Assembly: GCF_947623445.1 (NCBI RefSeq)
Contig: NC_135244.1
Span: forward strand, 13,826,860 to 13,890,859
Source of the DNA: Clavelina lepadiformis
Taxonomy: Eukaryota; Chordata; Ascidiacea; Aplousobranchia; Clavelinidae
Direction: 5' to 3'
Length of the DNA: 64,000 bases
Part shown: one piece after another, positions 12,601 through 25,078 of the stretch
How the letters are laid out: the number at the start of each line of letters is the position of its first letter
Position numbering within the stretch: the first letter of the stretch is position 1
Notes under the pieces: generated by a model
The model's input: only the letters and a program-made list of their open reading frames with translations
Told to the model about the DNA's origin: nothing
Databases searched by the model: none
Position numbers and translations under genes: made by a program

Positions 12601-15600
12601 TTTTCCGACGAGTTTCGAGTTTTGTAAATTTTCTAAGATGTTTATAAGTAAGTGTTACTTTTATATGTATCGCTAAATTTATCATCTTACTCTATATCTG
12701 TGCTTGGCAGTGAAGGTTGCGTGGTAGTTTCCCATAACCAAATGCAAGTAGGTACCGGTCTACGGAGCTTGCAAAACAGGTAAAACAGATGCAAAAAGAC
12801 AAGTTAGAAGCTGGTACTAATCCAACTGTGAATCATACTTCTTCGAAAACAACGTCAATGACCTTAAACCCTGGTAGAAAAACAAAATTAAAATTGAAAA
12901 ATAAAATTTCTATTTCTCATGAGCTAAACACAAATAATTTATTAACGCTGTTGAAGCCTCAATTATATTTATGATGAGTTGCTTCAATATTAAATAATTA
13001 TTTCATGGTCAATCTTCATACGAGGTTCATTTCAGGTTATACATAAAAGTATTGTTAATGAAAATAATAACCTATATCCTATAAAATTGCGAAAAGTTGC
13101 GTAAGTTTTTTAATTTGTCGAGAAGAAGTCACATCGAAACTGACCAGGTGTATAACAATGTTTAGAGAGTTTCACGTGTAACAGTACATACTGTACTTCG
13201 ACTACCTAAAGAATGTTACGATAAAATCGTCAAATAGCTGGAGTCACAGATTTAAACAATTTTAAATCATATAACACATTAAGTAGGGGCTATTTTTTAA
13301 ATTTTGTTTTATCGAGCAGTGACGCCAAAATATTTAAACAACTTTTTAAGTAAAATATATTTTGAAAGGCCATGAATCCAAAACCCACAAAAATACGAAA
13401 ATGCAAGTAAACATTTGTTGCACCATGTTGACATCATTACAAACTAAGTACAGCTGAACGTCACTCAAAAATTCTCAACGTACGTAATGCATGTAAAACT
13501 TTATGTACAAAAAAGGAGAAAAAAGTCGATATGCTATTTTCAGAAAACGGAAATATGACAGCAAGCTTTGAAAGGAAGACCGAAAAAATATTTCCATATA
13601 TTATAAAAGGACGATCTTGAGTTAAAAAAAAACTTAGTCCAAAACCCAACACACTCATGACACGCTCCCAGAAATGTCACAAAAGGAGCATGTTTAAAAA
13701 ACTACATGCCTGGTAGGGGTTGCAGTTGCAAAGTTCGTGCATTATGTCGTAACAAACATTGTTTTCAGCGGGGCTTTCCGACGTAGTACCACGGCAAAAA
13801 GCTAATGGACAGTCTTAGCCAAGAGTCAGTCTAGACGATTCCGGTCAGTAAAAACCACCAAACCAGTTTATAGCACTTCAAAAGCGGATGTTATTCGTCA
13901 CGCTTCCGATAAGGGCAAGAGCGTTTGGGTAACATTTCACACAAACGATCCTAATCCGATATTCAGTTGGGCATTTCACGCATTTGAAACCGCGTGTATG
14001 ATTACCAAAGACAAATAATACTGTTGTTTGGATACACAACAATTTGCATGAGAATAGACAAGCCGGAACCGCGTTTGACACCATTGGGGGTATCATCATT
14101 AGTCAGACGGAGGCTTTCGGCTTGTGGTGATTCACATTGTGCCCTTTCATCACTTACTATACTCCCATCTGTTTACACTTAGAAAAGGTGGCACTACTAC
14201 GACTTTTAGGAAAAGCGGAAATGGATCTTATGTTGTTTAAACGTCACTTATATTCATAAAGAATATAACAGGGAGAGGGTAGTATTCCTTGACGTCAACA
14301 TCCCTACTGTGATTGGAGTTTTTGTTTTTTTGTTATCTACAGTGATATTTTAGAAAGGGTCTCTCTGAAAAATGCATGCTGTGAATAATTTCACGTTGAC
14401 TTTTTCTGGAAAGTTTTTTTCAGAAAACTTATTTTCATTAAAAGTCGTGATCTTGGGGAACGGATGTTTACTTCACGTTTTTATATCTACCCTCAGTAGC
14501 ACCATTTCCAGTAAAGCGCTGTAAATAATTCATCAATGTCTTTGAAAGCTTGGTAAACGTATCGCGTCAATGCAATATAATATTATCCAACAGCATTTCC
14601 AAAGCTTCTGTATATTTTCCCGAAGCATTTATCTTGTCACAAAACTCCCTTTTAAGTGGACCAGGACAAATATGGGTACTTTTTACGACGTTTTCGATAA
14701 AACGCGACAAAGCTGTGGACAAAGTTGAAAGGAATGGAAATTTCTCCTCACCCACTTCAATTGCGCAACTGTTTACCAGTGCGCATTGTATAGTATTATA
14801 GTTGGCGCGTCTTTCGCTTGTTAAACATTAGCTCGAAGCTAAACCAGCGACGTACAATTTATCATATCGAATATTGTTTGATAATAATATAAGTACGCCA
14901 TACCACACAACGATGACGTTCATGAACAAGAAAACAGATTTACAAACCCGAGCTCAGCAAAGCTTAAATTTTGTAGAAACTTACACAGAAAACATTTTTA
15001 TTTTTTTTCCATTGGTTTATGTATACAACCCAAGTTATAGGTTTAGTGTCGCTTTGTTGATATAATGACGATTTCAAAGTTTTACGGCGTTGTTTTTGAG
15101 TTAACGGCGATAATTTCGTCTTATTTTCCAAATGAAAAAATTGCCAAAGATCGTTTGCCGGCGAAAACTCGTTTAAACAGGTTCAAAGAAAGCGTTCAAA
15201 ACAACATGTTGTTGACTTGGAGTCCACTGGCTGCCAAACCCACTTGTTTGTTGTCGAACGTTCGACACACCCGACTACCACTGACCAGTCAAGCATGAAG
15301 ATGATAAAGCTTGGTTCTTTGAGTGACAAGATAAGTTGATGGCTTGTAAAGGTTGTTACCCGAGGTTAGACTAAAAAGTCGATAGCCCAATTATGTTCGG
15401 TTGAAAATTTGTTTTGAAGCAAACTAAAAATGCGTTATAGAGTCAGCAACATTAAATCGTAATCATTACGACATTAACTAAAGCTCAATCGATGGCGCCA
15501 ATTTCGGACAACGGTGTGCGTGGCACGAGCTACTTTCGCACTTACTACTTCTGTGTCGTTCAAAGTAACCTGAGGTGAAATGCAGGAAGCAATCTTAATA

Positions 15601-17256
15601 CTACTTGACCGAATATTACGAAATCGCATCTGTTACCATTACGTAACCGTAATAACTGCTTCGAGCAATAAAATTTTGCGCCATGTGACTTTGAATTCTA
15701 CATCGTACAACATAGTACAGGAGAAAATATTAGGTCTCCTCCGACGAGACAGCCCGGTTGGTGCGCAATGTTGTTGACCAAATATTTGCTGAAGGATGTG
15801 AAGAGCTTGTAATTACATGTGTACGAGCAGTCATATGTGCAAACGAATTTCACAAGCGAATTACGGTTTTTGCTGCTGGTATCAAGAACACACGAGCAGG
15901 TACAGGTACAAACAACTCGGCATATTTATTCCGACAGGTGAAAAACATCACCCAAGAGAAAAACGCCATAAAAACAAACTGGTACGACACGGTTTTGGGA
16001 AACCTTAAAATGTCTTAGTAAAAATACCACACGTATACCGACAACCGCTTGATTACAGTACAATGAGTGGACCGGTGAGAAAAGTGCGCCAATTGTAAAA
16101 AGTTGCAAACATAAACAAACGATTGGACTTTAGTACGATTTGCAGTGAGAAAAGAGTCTAAATGGGAAAATAAAGTAGGCAGACATGGTCGCAGATAAAA
16201 AATGATAATAATCAGTGGGGACAAACATGAGTGCAGATAATACTGATATGGCATAAACATCCACTCCTAACGGGCTACTTCAAGCGGCATTGTACTTAAC
16301 AGATAACAAATATCAAAACGGTTCGTGATAAAACTCGGATAAGGTTGATTACAACAAATTGCCTACTTTGCTATGCAAGATATAAACACTGAAATACTTA
16401 TTCCCAGTGGAGATTTTAAAACAATAAGATGCTATCATCAAACCTATCGAGTAAAAACTGTTACGACTGTATTTACACAGAATCCCAAATGGCAGATTTA
16501 CAGATAGAAAGCAAAGCCGGTAAACAATACTAATCTCTTCCAAGAAATAGGAATTGTGAAATTAACACCAAGATGTCGTTCAACTTAAATGTCGTTCTGC
16601 GAAGCCAGATGAAAATCACAAAATTTAAAAACAAAACACTTTTGCCTTTATTTTAACATAGTTGCTTTACTGTTTGAAAATTCTGAAGAAATATGAAAGT
16701 GATATTATGTTGGATTTAGTACATCACCGATAGCATAGCAGAATTATGCTGTACTATTACGAGTTATTATTTACATACTTCGATAGCAAGCGGAAAAAAA
16801 TCGATCGTTTTGTGAAAATTACTGTTTTCAAACAAGTAAAAATATCCGCAATCACGATGATTACGTAAAGTGTGCACTATGCAGGACAAACCGACACAAA
16901 ACTTGGAAAGAAATTACATTTAACGACTGCATAGCGCCACCGTGTGACTATGAATTAAACAAGAAAAGCAATGTACAGTTTTGTTCAAATGTTTCACATA
17001 CCTAGCACATATGCTGACTGCTTCAATTCAAATTGTGAACTGGAATACGCAGTGATATGCATACAACGTAGGACACTGTAATTCATCACTTACACCTTTT
17101 CAAAGGACAACAAAACACTAACAACTCATAACGGAAATGCTGCACAGGTAAAATAAAAACACAATATGATCACGTAATGCGGCAGATGTCTTGCCAACAA
17201 GAAAACAATGAACTATACGCCCTACAAAACTTGTTCATGTAGTTCGTTATTTGCGA
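6660..17256. other. 10.6-kb gene-free interval between Jun promoter and EFCAB14-like gene
   Basis: No exon, RNA gene or recognisable transposase fragment could be supported. Open frames up to 107 codons occur (for example 12362-12685 minus and 9378-9674 minus), but none has repeated domain structure, splice-consistent neighbours or family resemblance. The interval lies directly upstream of Jun and downstream of the EFCAB14-like gene, so it is the obvious place for Jun enhancers. I could not separate regulatory from neutral DNA by eye. Confidence 0.55.
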
Positions 17257-20200
17257 TTAGTCTTCGATGTATGATTCTTTTTCTTTTGGAATTTGAGTAA
17301 ACGAGGTTGTGGTGTCGCCAACTTGTCGGTCTGTGTCGTGTGATGTCGATAAAACTTCTTCCTCATCATCACTTACGTGATTGGCACTTTTATTGTCCAC
17401 GTTAAGAGCAACGTTTGCTGAATCAGTGCCTACCGAGGGTACTCTTTGTTTTGCAATGTTGCCTTCAAAGGGTTTGCTATTAATTATTTCATCTTTACCG
17501 CTTTCCGGAATTGGCGTTGAATCAAGTCTCATGTCAGATGGAACTGGTAAGTCTACGGGACGAAGATTTTTGCCGTTTTGATCTATTAAATTCTGGTTTT
17601 GTGAAAGGGATTTTGTTTCTGAAGACAAATGCTCTTCTTGCATTGCACTAATGGTTTTGTTCAAAATATTCATTTTCTGTGAAATTAAGAACAAGGCTAG
17701 ATTAGCTTAACGAAAGATGTATAAATTGGTGTATTGTATGTGACTGATATGAGAATTGTCATCTAAGTTGATAATATTTAATTTTTTCATGATTTGAGAA
17801 TGTTGTCATCATGGTTGTGCATTCCACTAACTGTACATCATATTGCATATTTGAACAAAGTAAATTACTTCCCAAGTCTAATCAATAATATTCATGAATC
17901 ATGGGTTAAACGCAAGTAAAATTACCTCTATGAGATCAACGATATCTTTTCCAAAAGTTGGATATTTTTCTACTAATGGATTCACTTGCAATGATATGAT
18001 ACTGGATTTTGCATCAACCTACAAAAATAAATTTTATTTTCACAAATAGCGTTCAAATGTTCAATTAACTATCCCCAAGTTCAGTGGCCTATTTAGGATT
18101 GCGTTGAGGACGGGGGGAGGGGGGGGGGGCAAAGTTTTTAAAAGGTGTATCTAAAATTTCATTTCAAATTTCAAAATTTTTTTGGCTTTCACACTTCAAA
18201 AAACACTTTAAAATGAACTGAATTGAAATGAAATTTTATACTTATTCGCATAACAGCTGCCAATTTAGGGTGTACACTTTTGAAATGCAGTACACATTGA
18301 TTTTGTAAGGATATTTACAAAGATTTTGAAATGCCGTATACCCACTTATGTTTTCCTATAGGTTATAGCTGGTAAGTAGTCACAAACAAGGAAATGCGAT
18401 AATACAGAATGAAGATGAAAAACGGCCTATCACCCAAGAAATTGGGTTTGTGAGCGGGTTATGGCTCAATGGCCTCTCCCCTAAATCCGCAAGTGCCCAA
18501 ATTACATATTTTGTTTTAGTCACCTCAGATACTTTTTGTTGAATGTCTTCCAATCTAGAGTTGAAGTCATGGTCATGTTTCTTCGAAGCCGCCTCAAAGA
18601 TCTCTTGACGTTCGTTGTTGTCTTTTAGTTTCTGAAGGTTCGGCAAATTGGAAGTTTTTAAACTGTTTATGTTCAACAAAAGTGATGGTACTGTAACTGC
18701 TTTATGCTTTTCAAATGTTTATGTAGGAAAACAATGAATAACAAAACTATGCAAAAAATGTAAGGTTTAACTTCAAACATTAAACACAGTTCACATAGGC
18801 ATCTCATGCCATTAGAGGGCAAATGCTCAGCGGTGTAATAGATGACCAGTTGACCACATGCACATTGCATACATACATGCATAATTGTTAACACATGCAT
18901 AAAAAGTATCTGCTTATCAAATTTAGAAACGACAGTGTTTATAAAAGCAACTAAAACTATTGCTCGTCAGTCAACTGGCAGTTGAAAAGAATACCTGCTG
19001 CAGTGTTCCTATATCATCGAGTGCTGCAGCGAACTTTATAGTGGCATCTTCCTTTCCTTGATCACTGTCAAGCTAAAAAACAAGCAACTCAAGGATGAGA
19101 TTAAATGGACTCTATTGATACGAAGCTTAAACATGAAATCCCCATGTCAAAACACTTTCCATTTCCAGCAATCGAAAGCATGGAAAAATATGTATTGTAC
19201 CTGATGCTGCACTTTGGCTATTTTAGTATTCAATGTTCGGATGCCCATATCTCCTTCTCGCATCTGCATCATTTCCTTTTCCAGTGAAGTGACAAGCTCT
19301 TGCACATTTGCAAGAGACGCGGGTTCGTCAGCTTTCCATTGCTCTACTGAATGATTTAACAAAATAGGTTATATAACAATAAATTCCCAGTTAATTTTTC
19401 ATTCCTTGCACACCAACTTTTTAATTCTTTGTTTGTTCATTCACATTTCCATTGGGATATAAGCCCCAATTTGAGCAGCACTGCCTTAGCATATTATCCA
19501 CCAACTTTAAAAAACAGATTTGCTTCTACTGCTAACAACAACTGTAGTCATTCTGGCATTTTGGCAAAAAGGTATTGTTCACCATTTTACTTGATGTTTT
19601 ACATGCAAATTACCAATCCATGACATTTAAAACTGACATGACAGATTGTTCAGTTAAAGTGGCAACCGGGACTAGACTGGAACTTAAAGTATTGATTAGT
19701 ATTTGCTAGCTAACTGCTTAGAGAGCTCAGTTTCAAAATATTTTTTTCAATTTTTATGTCGAAAGCAAGAGATACCAAAACCTAAACAACTAGAATATTG
19801 AAAATCCCCGAAAAGACTGAATTAAGCCAAGTCACACTACACATATCTTAAGCGATATGGCTGAAGAAGTTTATCCAGGTAATGATCACTTAGTGCATAG
19901 GCTCTCAATCTATGGGCCACAACCCGAAATTGGGTCACCGGGCATTATCTGTTGGGTCGCTTAATCTTTTCGTTGCAACCCATATGTGTTACTCATACAT
20001 GTACACCCCCCTTCATTTGAGTAGATTGCATAGAAATTGTCAAAGCAACATAATTTAATGATTTTAATCCTAGTTTTCTTCATAAAACTTATGGTCATTA
20101 ATATTGTTTACTCAAATACATGTTTGCATCAATGCATGGGATATGTGGTTTGGCTGTATAATGAAAACGTGTGGTTTCAGATGAATAATATCATTGTCAT

Positions 20201-21230
20201 TTGATAAATAAACAAAGGTGGGCAGTCGGAACTATGAAGTGGCGTCGGTAACGGTACCGGTACTTGGCAAAAAATGTACTGACAGGTCTGGTATTTCGTA
20301 CTATTTTTAAAAAGTAGGTCGGTACTTTGTCGGTACTTTTTGTGTAAAAGATACTGCTATAATTGCAATTTTTGCCACTATTATGCCTTTGTTAAAGGTT
20401 ACTCCAGGTCAAAACATATGTGACGTTAATCGCTTGCGATTTTCCTTGAAATTTCTAGATTAAATAAGATCAACAGATGGTAAAATTAGTATTAAGGAAC
20501 ATGTATTTTTGAAAACATACTTGTTAAAATTTTGAAATTATCAGGTGAAAAGTACCGAGTACCGGGACTGAATGAAATGTCTTGAAAACAGTAATTTGGT
20601 ACAGGGATTCGTTACTTTTTTTCAAAAGTACCGACGGTCTCGGTACTGAAAAAGTATCACGGTACAGTAATTCGGTACTATAGTACTGCGATACTGCCCA
20701 CCTATGTAAATAAATACATGATGCAAGGGGTTTGGGCTGTTTTTTAATTCGGCAGAACTTTTTCCATTGATTTTCGAAGCATTTTATTCATACTACTCAT
20801 CCGACAGCAGTAATAATTTATTGTTTCCTTCACTGCTGTCGGTACTTCCTTCAATATATTCAAGTTGCAAAGAACACTTAAGTGTGCCAGTAATAAATAC
20901 AATACTTAGAAATTATAAGTCTGATTCAGTTAAGTACATTTAAAATGTGACTCTATCTTGACATTCAAATCACTATCTAAGAAAAGTACATTACTAACAT
21001 TTTGTAAGACGATCTTTCACATCATCCATGTCACGCTTAAGTTGTACTTGCATCCAGACTATTCCAATTGAACTAGTTACACAAGCAGCAACCAAAGCAA
21101 GAAGACAAGCTGGTATACATATAAAAAATATCCGCCTTGCAGTGCAACTTTTCTTTTTTTCAAACCTGCAGATAACCATACTTGAAGCAATATGTAAAGA
21201 ATGCAGCATCGTTAAAATTGGTCTTATCAT
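17257..21230 (-). CDS. EFCAB14: EFCAB14-like membrane coiled-coil protein, EF-hands absent
   Basis: Six exons on the minus strand, all GT-AG and in frame: 21230-20999, 19346-19201, 19072-18995, 18631-18524, 18018-17926 and 17676-17257, giving about 358 residues if ATG 21230 is the start. Exon 1 encodes a basic stretch (EKKKSCTARR), one hydrophobic membrane segment (about residues 35-58) and then IGIVWMQVQLKRDMDDVKDRL, close to the WMQVALKEDLDALKEKF segment of vertebrate EFCAB14. Exon 2 has MREGDMGIRTLNTKI, matching the following ESGEMGL region. Exons 3-5 are Leu/Lys/Glu-rich and probably coiled coil. The last exon is Ser/Thr/Asp-rich and ends ...KEKESYIED. Vertebrate EFCAB14 is about 495 residues with C-terminal EF-hands; none is present here. 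The N-terminus is uncertain: the frame stays open a few codons upstream, and an extra 5' exon may exist. The biochemical role of the family is poorly known. The acceptors of exons 1 and 4 are the least certain boundaries. Confidence 0.8.
18112..18129 (+). repeat. G-run (6 G, A, 11 G) inside an intron
   Basis: A near-homopolymeric guanine tract sits in the intron between exons 4 and 5 of the EFCAB14-like gene. It is the only such GC homopolymer in an otherwise AT-rich window. It could form a G-quadruplex or slip during replication; its exact length may also be affected by sequencing error. Confidence 0.8.
20217..20702. mobile_element. 486-bp MITE rich in CGGTAC motifs, hAT-like termini
   Basis: The element begins GGTGGGCAGT and ends with the exact inverted complement ACTGCCCACC. 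The interior repeats GGTAC/CGGTAC many times (TACCGGTACTT, GTCGGTACTT, AAGTACCGAG, TCGGTACTG), giving internal inverted symmetry. It lies in the first intron of the EFCAB14-like gene as modelled. No clean 8-bp target-site duplication is seen, so class assignment to hAT rests on the terminus only. Confidence 0.6.
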
Positions 21231-21554
21231 TGCAAGTAATGGTATGTGATTTGTTTCATCACTTTATGAAAGGAGTGCCTCGCCCGTCAATCGCGGTCTA
21301 CCAGTTTAGCACAGACAAACCTTAAGTCAACGGCGAGAGCATTAGAAAATGTAAAGTTATTGAATGCGCATATAGCATAACTGTTTGTTTTGTGAGTAGA
21401 GTTTGGGTAGTTACGTCTACCAGCTACCAAGTAAGCAAGTAAATGTTAACTTAAATGGTTTTATTAAATTTTTAACCAGCTTTTAGGACTATTGTTGGGA
21501 ATAAATCGTATACTATGCTAACATTTCAACATTATACTATGCATAACATTTTTT

Positions 21555-23090
21555 AACCCAAGGTCTACTTTTCAAGTAACCAACCTCCTGCAGTCTACCA
21601 GTCCAATGTCAACATCAAAAATCTACACACATCATTTCCGGTGTATCTTCATATTTCTTACTTGCTAATCTCAAACATTTTCAGGTTTCCCCAACATAAC
21701 TTTGCACATAATGTAAAATACATTGTGATGTCACAATGAAATTTGTCTAGCAAACTTAACTCTGGCACAAAAATCAAATGAATAAAAATGCCCTAAAGAA
21801 AGGTTTATATTTCTTCACGAAACAAAGAGACAATCAGCCTATTTAAAAATGTAATCACTGCGTAAGTGGCTTATCGAGTAAACAAATTTTATTGTTAAAA
21901 TGGCATAAACGCAGAAGCAATAAAACTGAAATCCTCCCCATTTTCTTTATTGCACATTTGCGTTGAACTTTTTCCCAAAATTTCTATATTTCTCCGTTGG
22001 TGTAGGTAGACATCACATCACAAACCCACCTTCTCTCAAGCACATACATACACAGAGTAAAGGTTTCGTTAAGTATAGTCAATTGTTAGCATTTTTTGGT
22101 AACCAAATTTTATTCGAATAAATTAATCAGGATTTGCAATTGGTACTCGATTGATAAATGGATTGTTTAGGTACCAAAGACAAAGTAATTGGTTGATTAA
22201 TTATTATTCAATTTTTAAGTTTTACTACTCTTCTGTTTGACACAGCAAATAATAGATAGTTGTGTTGGTCATACCATCAAAGTAACAACAGTAACGTAAC
22301 GTCGTCAAAGTAACAAAACACTAGTCCACAAAGCACTAAATTGAATAAAACAATTTATTTGACATTTACTCGATTATTTGGTAGGCATATAGTTGCCCCA
22401 AGCCACAAAACTAACAGTTACACATAAAAAAACTTCATTTTTTTCTAATGGCCTAGCGGTCAACTTGGGATCTGTCTGCGGACTACTGGTAGACCGTGAT
22501 TTACTGGTTGGACACTCTTGCATTAGTTGTTTGAATAATCTATTTTTTCTATGTTGTTGGTCTGTAGACTCAAATAAACCAAGCGCTTGGAATGATGAAA
22601 TGGATTGCTTTCTTTTCTTTTTTTAAGGGCTGAGTTATAATCATAAAGCGATATTTCCAACTCTAAAACAACTTATAAAACTTTGTTTTGTGATGTTTAC
22701 CCTCATCAAGGGAGGAATCTTAAATTTTGAGAAGGAATTTATGCAAGGACGGAAATGAGTGGATTCCGATTTTATTGTTTCGGCTCCAATATCATTTTAT
22801 TAACAAATAAACAAATATTTTTACCAGGTGAAACAGTTTAAATTTTTCCTTCGGGTTTCGAATGCATTTTCAATCATTTGCGTTTTGCATCCTAGTTAAG
22901 TTTACTTTATGAATTGTGTCAATGTGACATCACAATGTTAAGCTCATGTTATAACAATGCGATTAGTAAGGGAGAAATATGAAAAACTACTGGAAACAAT
23001 GTGTGTGGATTTGCTAAATGTTGAAACTGAACTGGTAGACTACAAGAGGTAGGTTACTTGAAAAGTAGATCTTGAGACAAAAAAGTCTGG
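21555..23090. repeat. diverged inverted repeat pair, possible hAT-type element
   Basis: The left arm (about 21555-21830) and the reverse complement of the right arm (about 22840-23090) share an ordered series of matches: TCTACTTTTCAAGTAACC, AGTCTACCAGT, CATATTTC, CATTGTGATGTCACA and TAAACTTAACT. By eye they are roughly two-thirds identical. The right arm's outer end reads CAGAGGTACCCAGA on the complementary strand, a hAT-like terminus. Either these are long diverged terminal repeats of one 1.5-kb element or two copies in opposite orientation. No transposase was recognised between them. Confidence 0.5.
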
Positions 23091-23539
23091 GTACCTCTGC
23101 TTTACAAAGATTTCAAAACTTTTAGAACTTAATACTCATTCACTTCAATTTTTGCTCAATTTACAAAATAAATTCGCTTCAAAACCTTTTTGTATTCTTC
23201 TTCAACATTATTCCAGATGTAAAGTACTTTTCACCATCACGAGAAGAAGTACTATAAATGATGTCAGAATTTTGCGATTGCTGTTTAATCTTCTCGTAAT
23301 CCACACGATCACGTCTCCCTGTGAAAATAGGAAATGGAAAATTAACTTCTAAAAACCATTGTTTTTCAACAGCTAGGGCTTATGACCGTCTTTGGGGCCA
23401 TGACGAATTTTCTGGGAGGGGGGTATCACAATAATTTTTGACTTAATTATATAAATTATGAAGTATACACATACACAAAATTAATGCAGAATTAACTTGA
23501 AAACTTTGTGGAAAGGAAGTTCTAAAGTATGCTCTAAAG

Positions 23540-23995
23540 CAGTGGTTCTCAACCGGTGGTCCGCGAAACGTTTTCAGTTGGTCCGTGAGAACTTCGAAAT
23601 TTGCAACATAAAGTACGAGTTTTTAAAAATTTTTTGCTGTTTATCATTGCTTTTTGAAATAGGCTTGAACATTTGCTTAATTGCCTATTGTGATGGGACA
23701 ATACAAAAGCTTATTGAGATTTATCACCCGCAGGGAAGGCCTATTGTGATGCACTAGATTGCGGATTATACGAGAAGACAGCTGGATACAGTGATTTTAA
23801 GTAAAAATATCCGCATAGTTTGATGTTATTTTGAATGAATAGCGCAGTTGTGCACCAAGACTATTAAGTAAAACTAAGCAAAGAAACATTTAAGTGCAGT
23901 CTCAGAACCCTTAGTTTGCTTAAACTTCAGGGGTCCGCCACTGCTTTGACAGCAGCAAAAGGGGTCCGCCAAGATCAGAAGGTTGAGAACCACTG
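23540..23995. mobile_element. 456-bp non-autonomous hAT MITE with intact TSD
   Basis: Terminal inverted repeats CAGTGGTTCTCAACC and GGTTGAGAACCACTG are perfect over 15 bases and match the general hAT consensus. The 8-bp duplication CTCTAAAG flanks both ends exactly (23532-23539 and 23996-24003). Interior GGTCCGC motifs occur near both ends. There is no transposase. Intact TIRs and TSD suggest fairly recent insertion. Confidence 0.92.
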
Positions 23996-24744
23996 CTCTA
24001 AAGTATCTTCTCATAAGATAAGCAGCTTTAACAATTTTCGACACTTGAACAAGTAAATTTAAGATTATAATACGTGCAAAACAGTGTGACTGTTTTGAAA
24101 ACAGGATGCATAGTTAGAGATAGACAGTTATGCTTGAAGAAAAAAACATGCAAGTAGTCAAATTTTGTTATTATCAATCGAACCAAGGTTTGAATTAGTT
24201 TAGGAATCCCACCTAACGTTTAGTTAAAAGATTAGGGTTGAATTAAGGTTAATATAATTGATCAATTTTCAGGTTGGGTTAACAATTAGCCAAGAAAAAG
24301 TGTTGAAAATATACAAAATTTTTCTATTATGAAATAACGTAAATGTTGCTGGTAAAGAATAATAACACTTAAGAGGTTGTACAATATATAGATATGTCAT
24401 ACACACTGTTTACAGGTTTAAAAACAATCATCAAAATACTTTGAGTTATCTCTTATTCACTAAAATTGATAAATTACATATATTCTAACCCAATAATGCA
24501 TCTAATTCTTTGCGTTTTTTCATCCGTTTTCCCTGATGATAAACTCGAACATTTGGAGCGTTTGATCGTGTTTGATCCAGGATTGCAATAACTTTCAATT
24601 CAAACCAAAAAATATGACTCTGGTGTTCTTATTTTTAATTAACTTTAAGTTACATTTAATTTATACTGTACCTCAAGTGCAGTAAACTTACAAAAATGGA
24701 CACGCAAATGAGCGAAGACTATAAGCTAGACTAGACTGCATACA

Positions 24745-24890
24745 AGCCAGATTGGAAAGTTTGCTAAGTGTGCAGGGAATTAAAATTAATTGCGCATATA
24801 TTGGCTATTGTTTCATCTTTTTGCACGAGGGATTTTTCACCCAAAAAACAGTAAACTTTCTAATTTGGCCTGCAAGCTACAATCAATATA
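24745..24890. mobile_element. MITE, AAGCCAGATTGGAAAGTTTG family, copy 1
   Basis: The left end reads AAGCCAGATTGGAAAGTTTG and the right end AGTTTTACTG-like/AAACTTTCTAATTTGGCCTG is its diverged inverted complement. It matches, in reverse orientation, a copy at 44395-44527, including the central ATTAATTGCG and the ATTTTTCACCC motif. No transposase is present. Superfamily is not assigned. Confidence 0.6.
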
Positions 24891-25048
24891 TTTTACAACT
24901 TTAACTTTTAATGCTTGAATTGCTCAAAAACATAAAACAAATACCGGCAGCAAATGTGGAAGGTTTGTAACTAATTCTCGTCATGTCCCTAATTCAGTAA
25001 GTGGCTAATTGCATGCATCAATCGCCACAGATTGTATCTTTCATTTTT

Positions 25049-25078
25049 GGGTCTAGTATACAAGTGCATGAACATATG
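25049..25078. mobile_element. fragment of the GGGTCTAGTATACAAGTGCA MITE family
   Basis: A single arm of the short MITE family found complete at 28001, 43999 and 61717. Only the terminal sequence GGGTCTAGTATACAAGTGCA and a few bases beyond are present; the opposite arm was not found nearby. Confidence 0.55.

Noticed and set aside
12362..12685. 107-codon minus-strand frame with a hydrophobic stretch, and an overlapping plus-strand frame
   Set aside because: Both strands are open over the same bases, with no start context, splice partner or family match.
18060..18370. possible transposon around the G-run in the EFCAB14-like intron
   Set aside because: No matching terminal repeats or target duplication could be identified.
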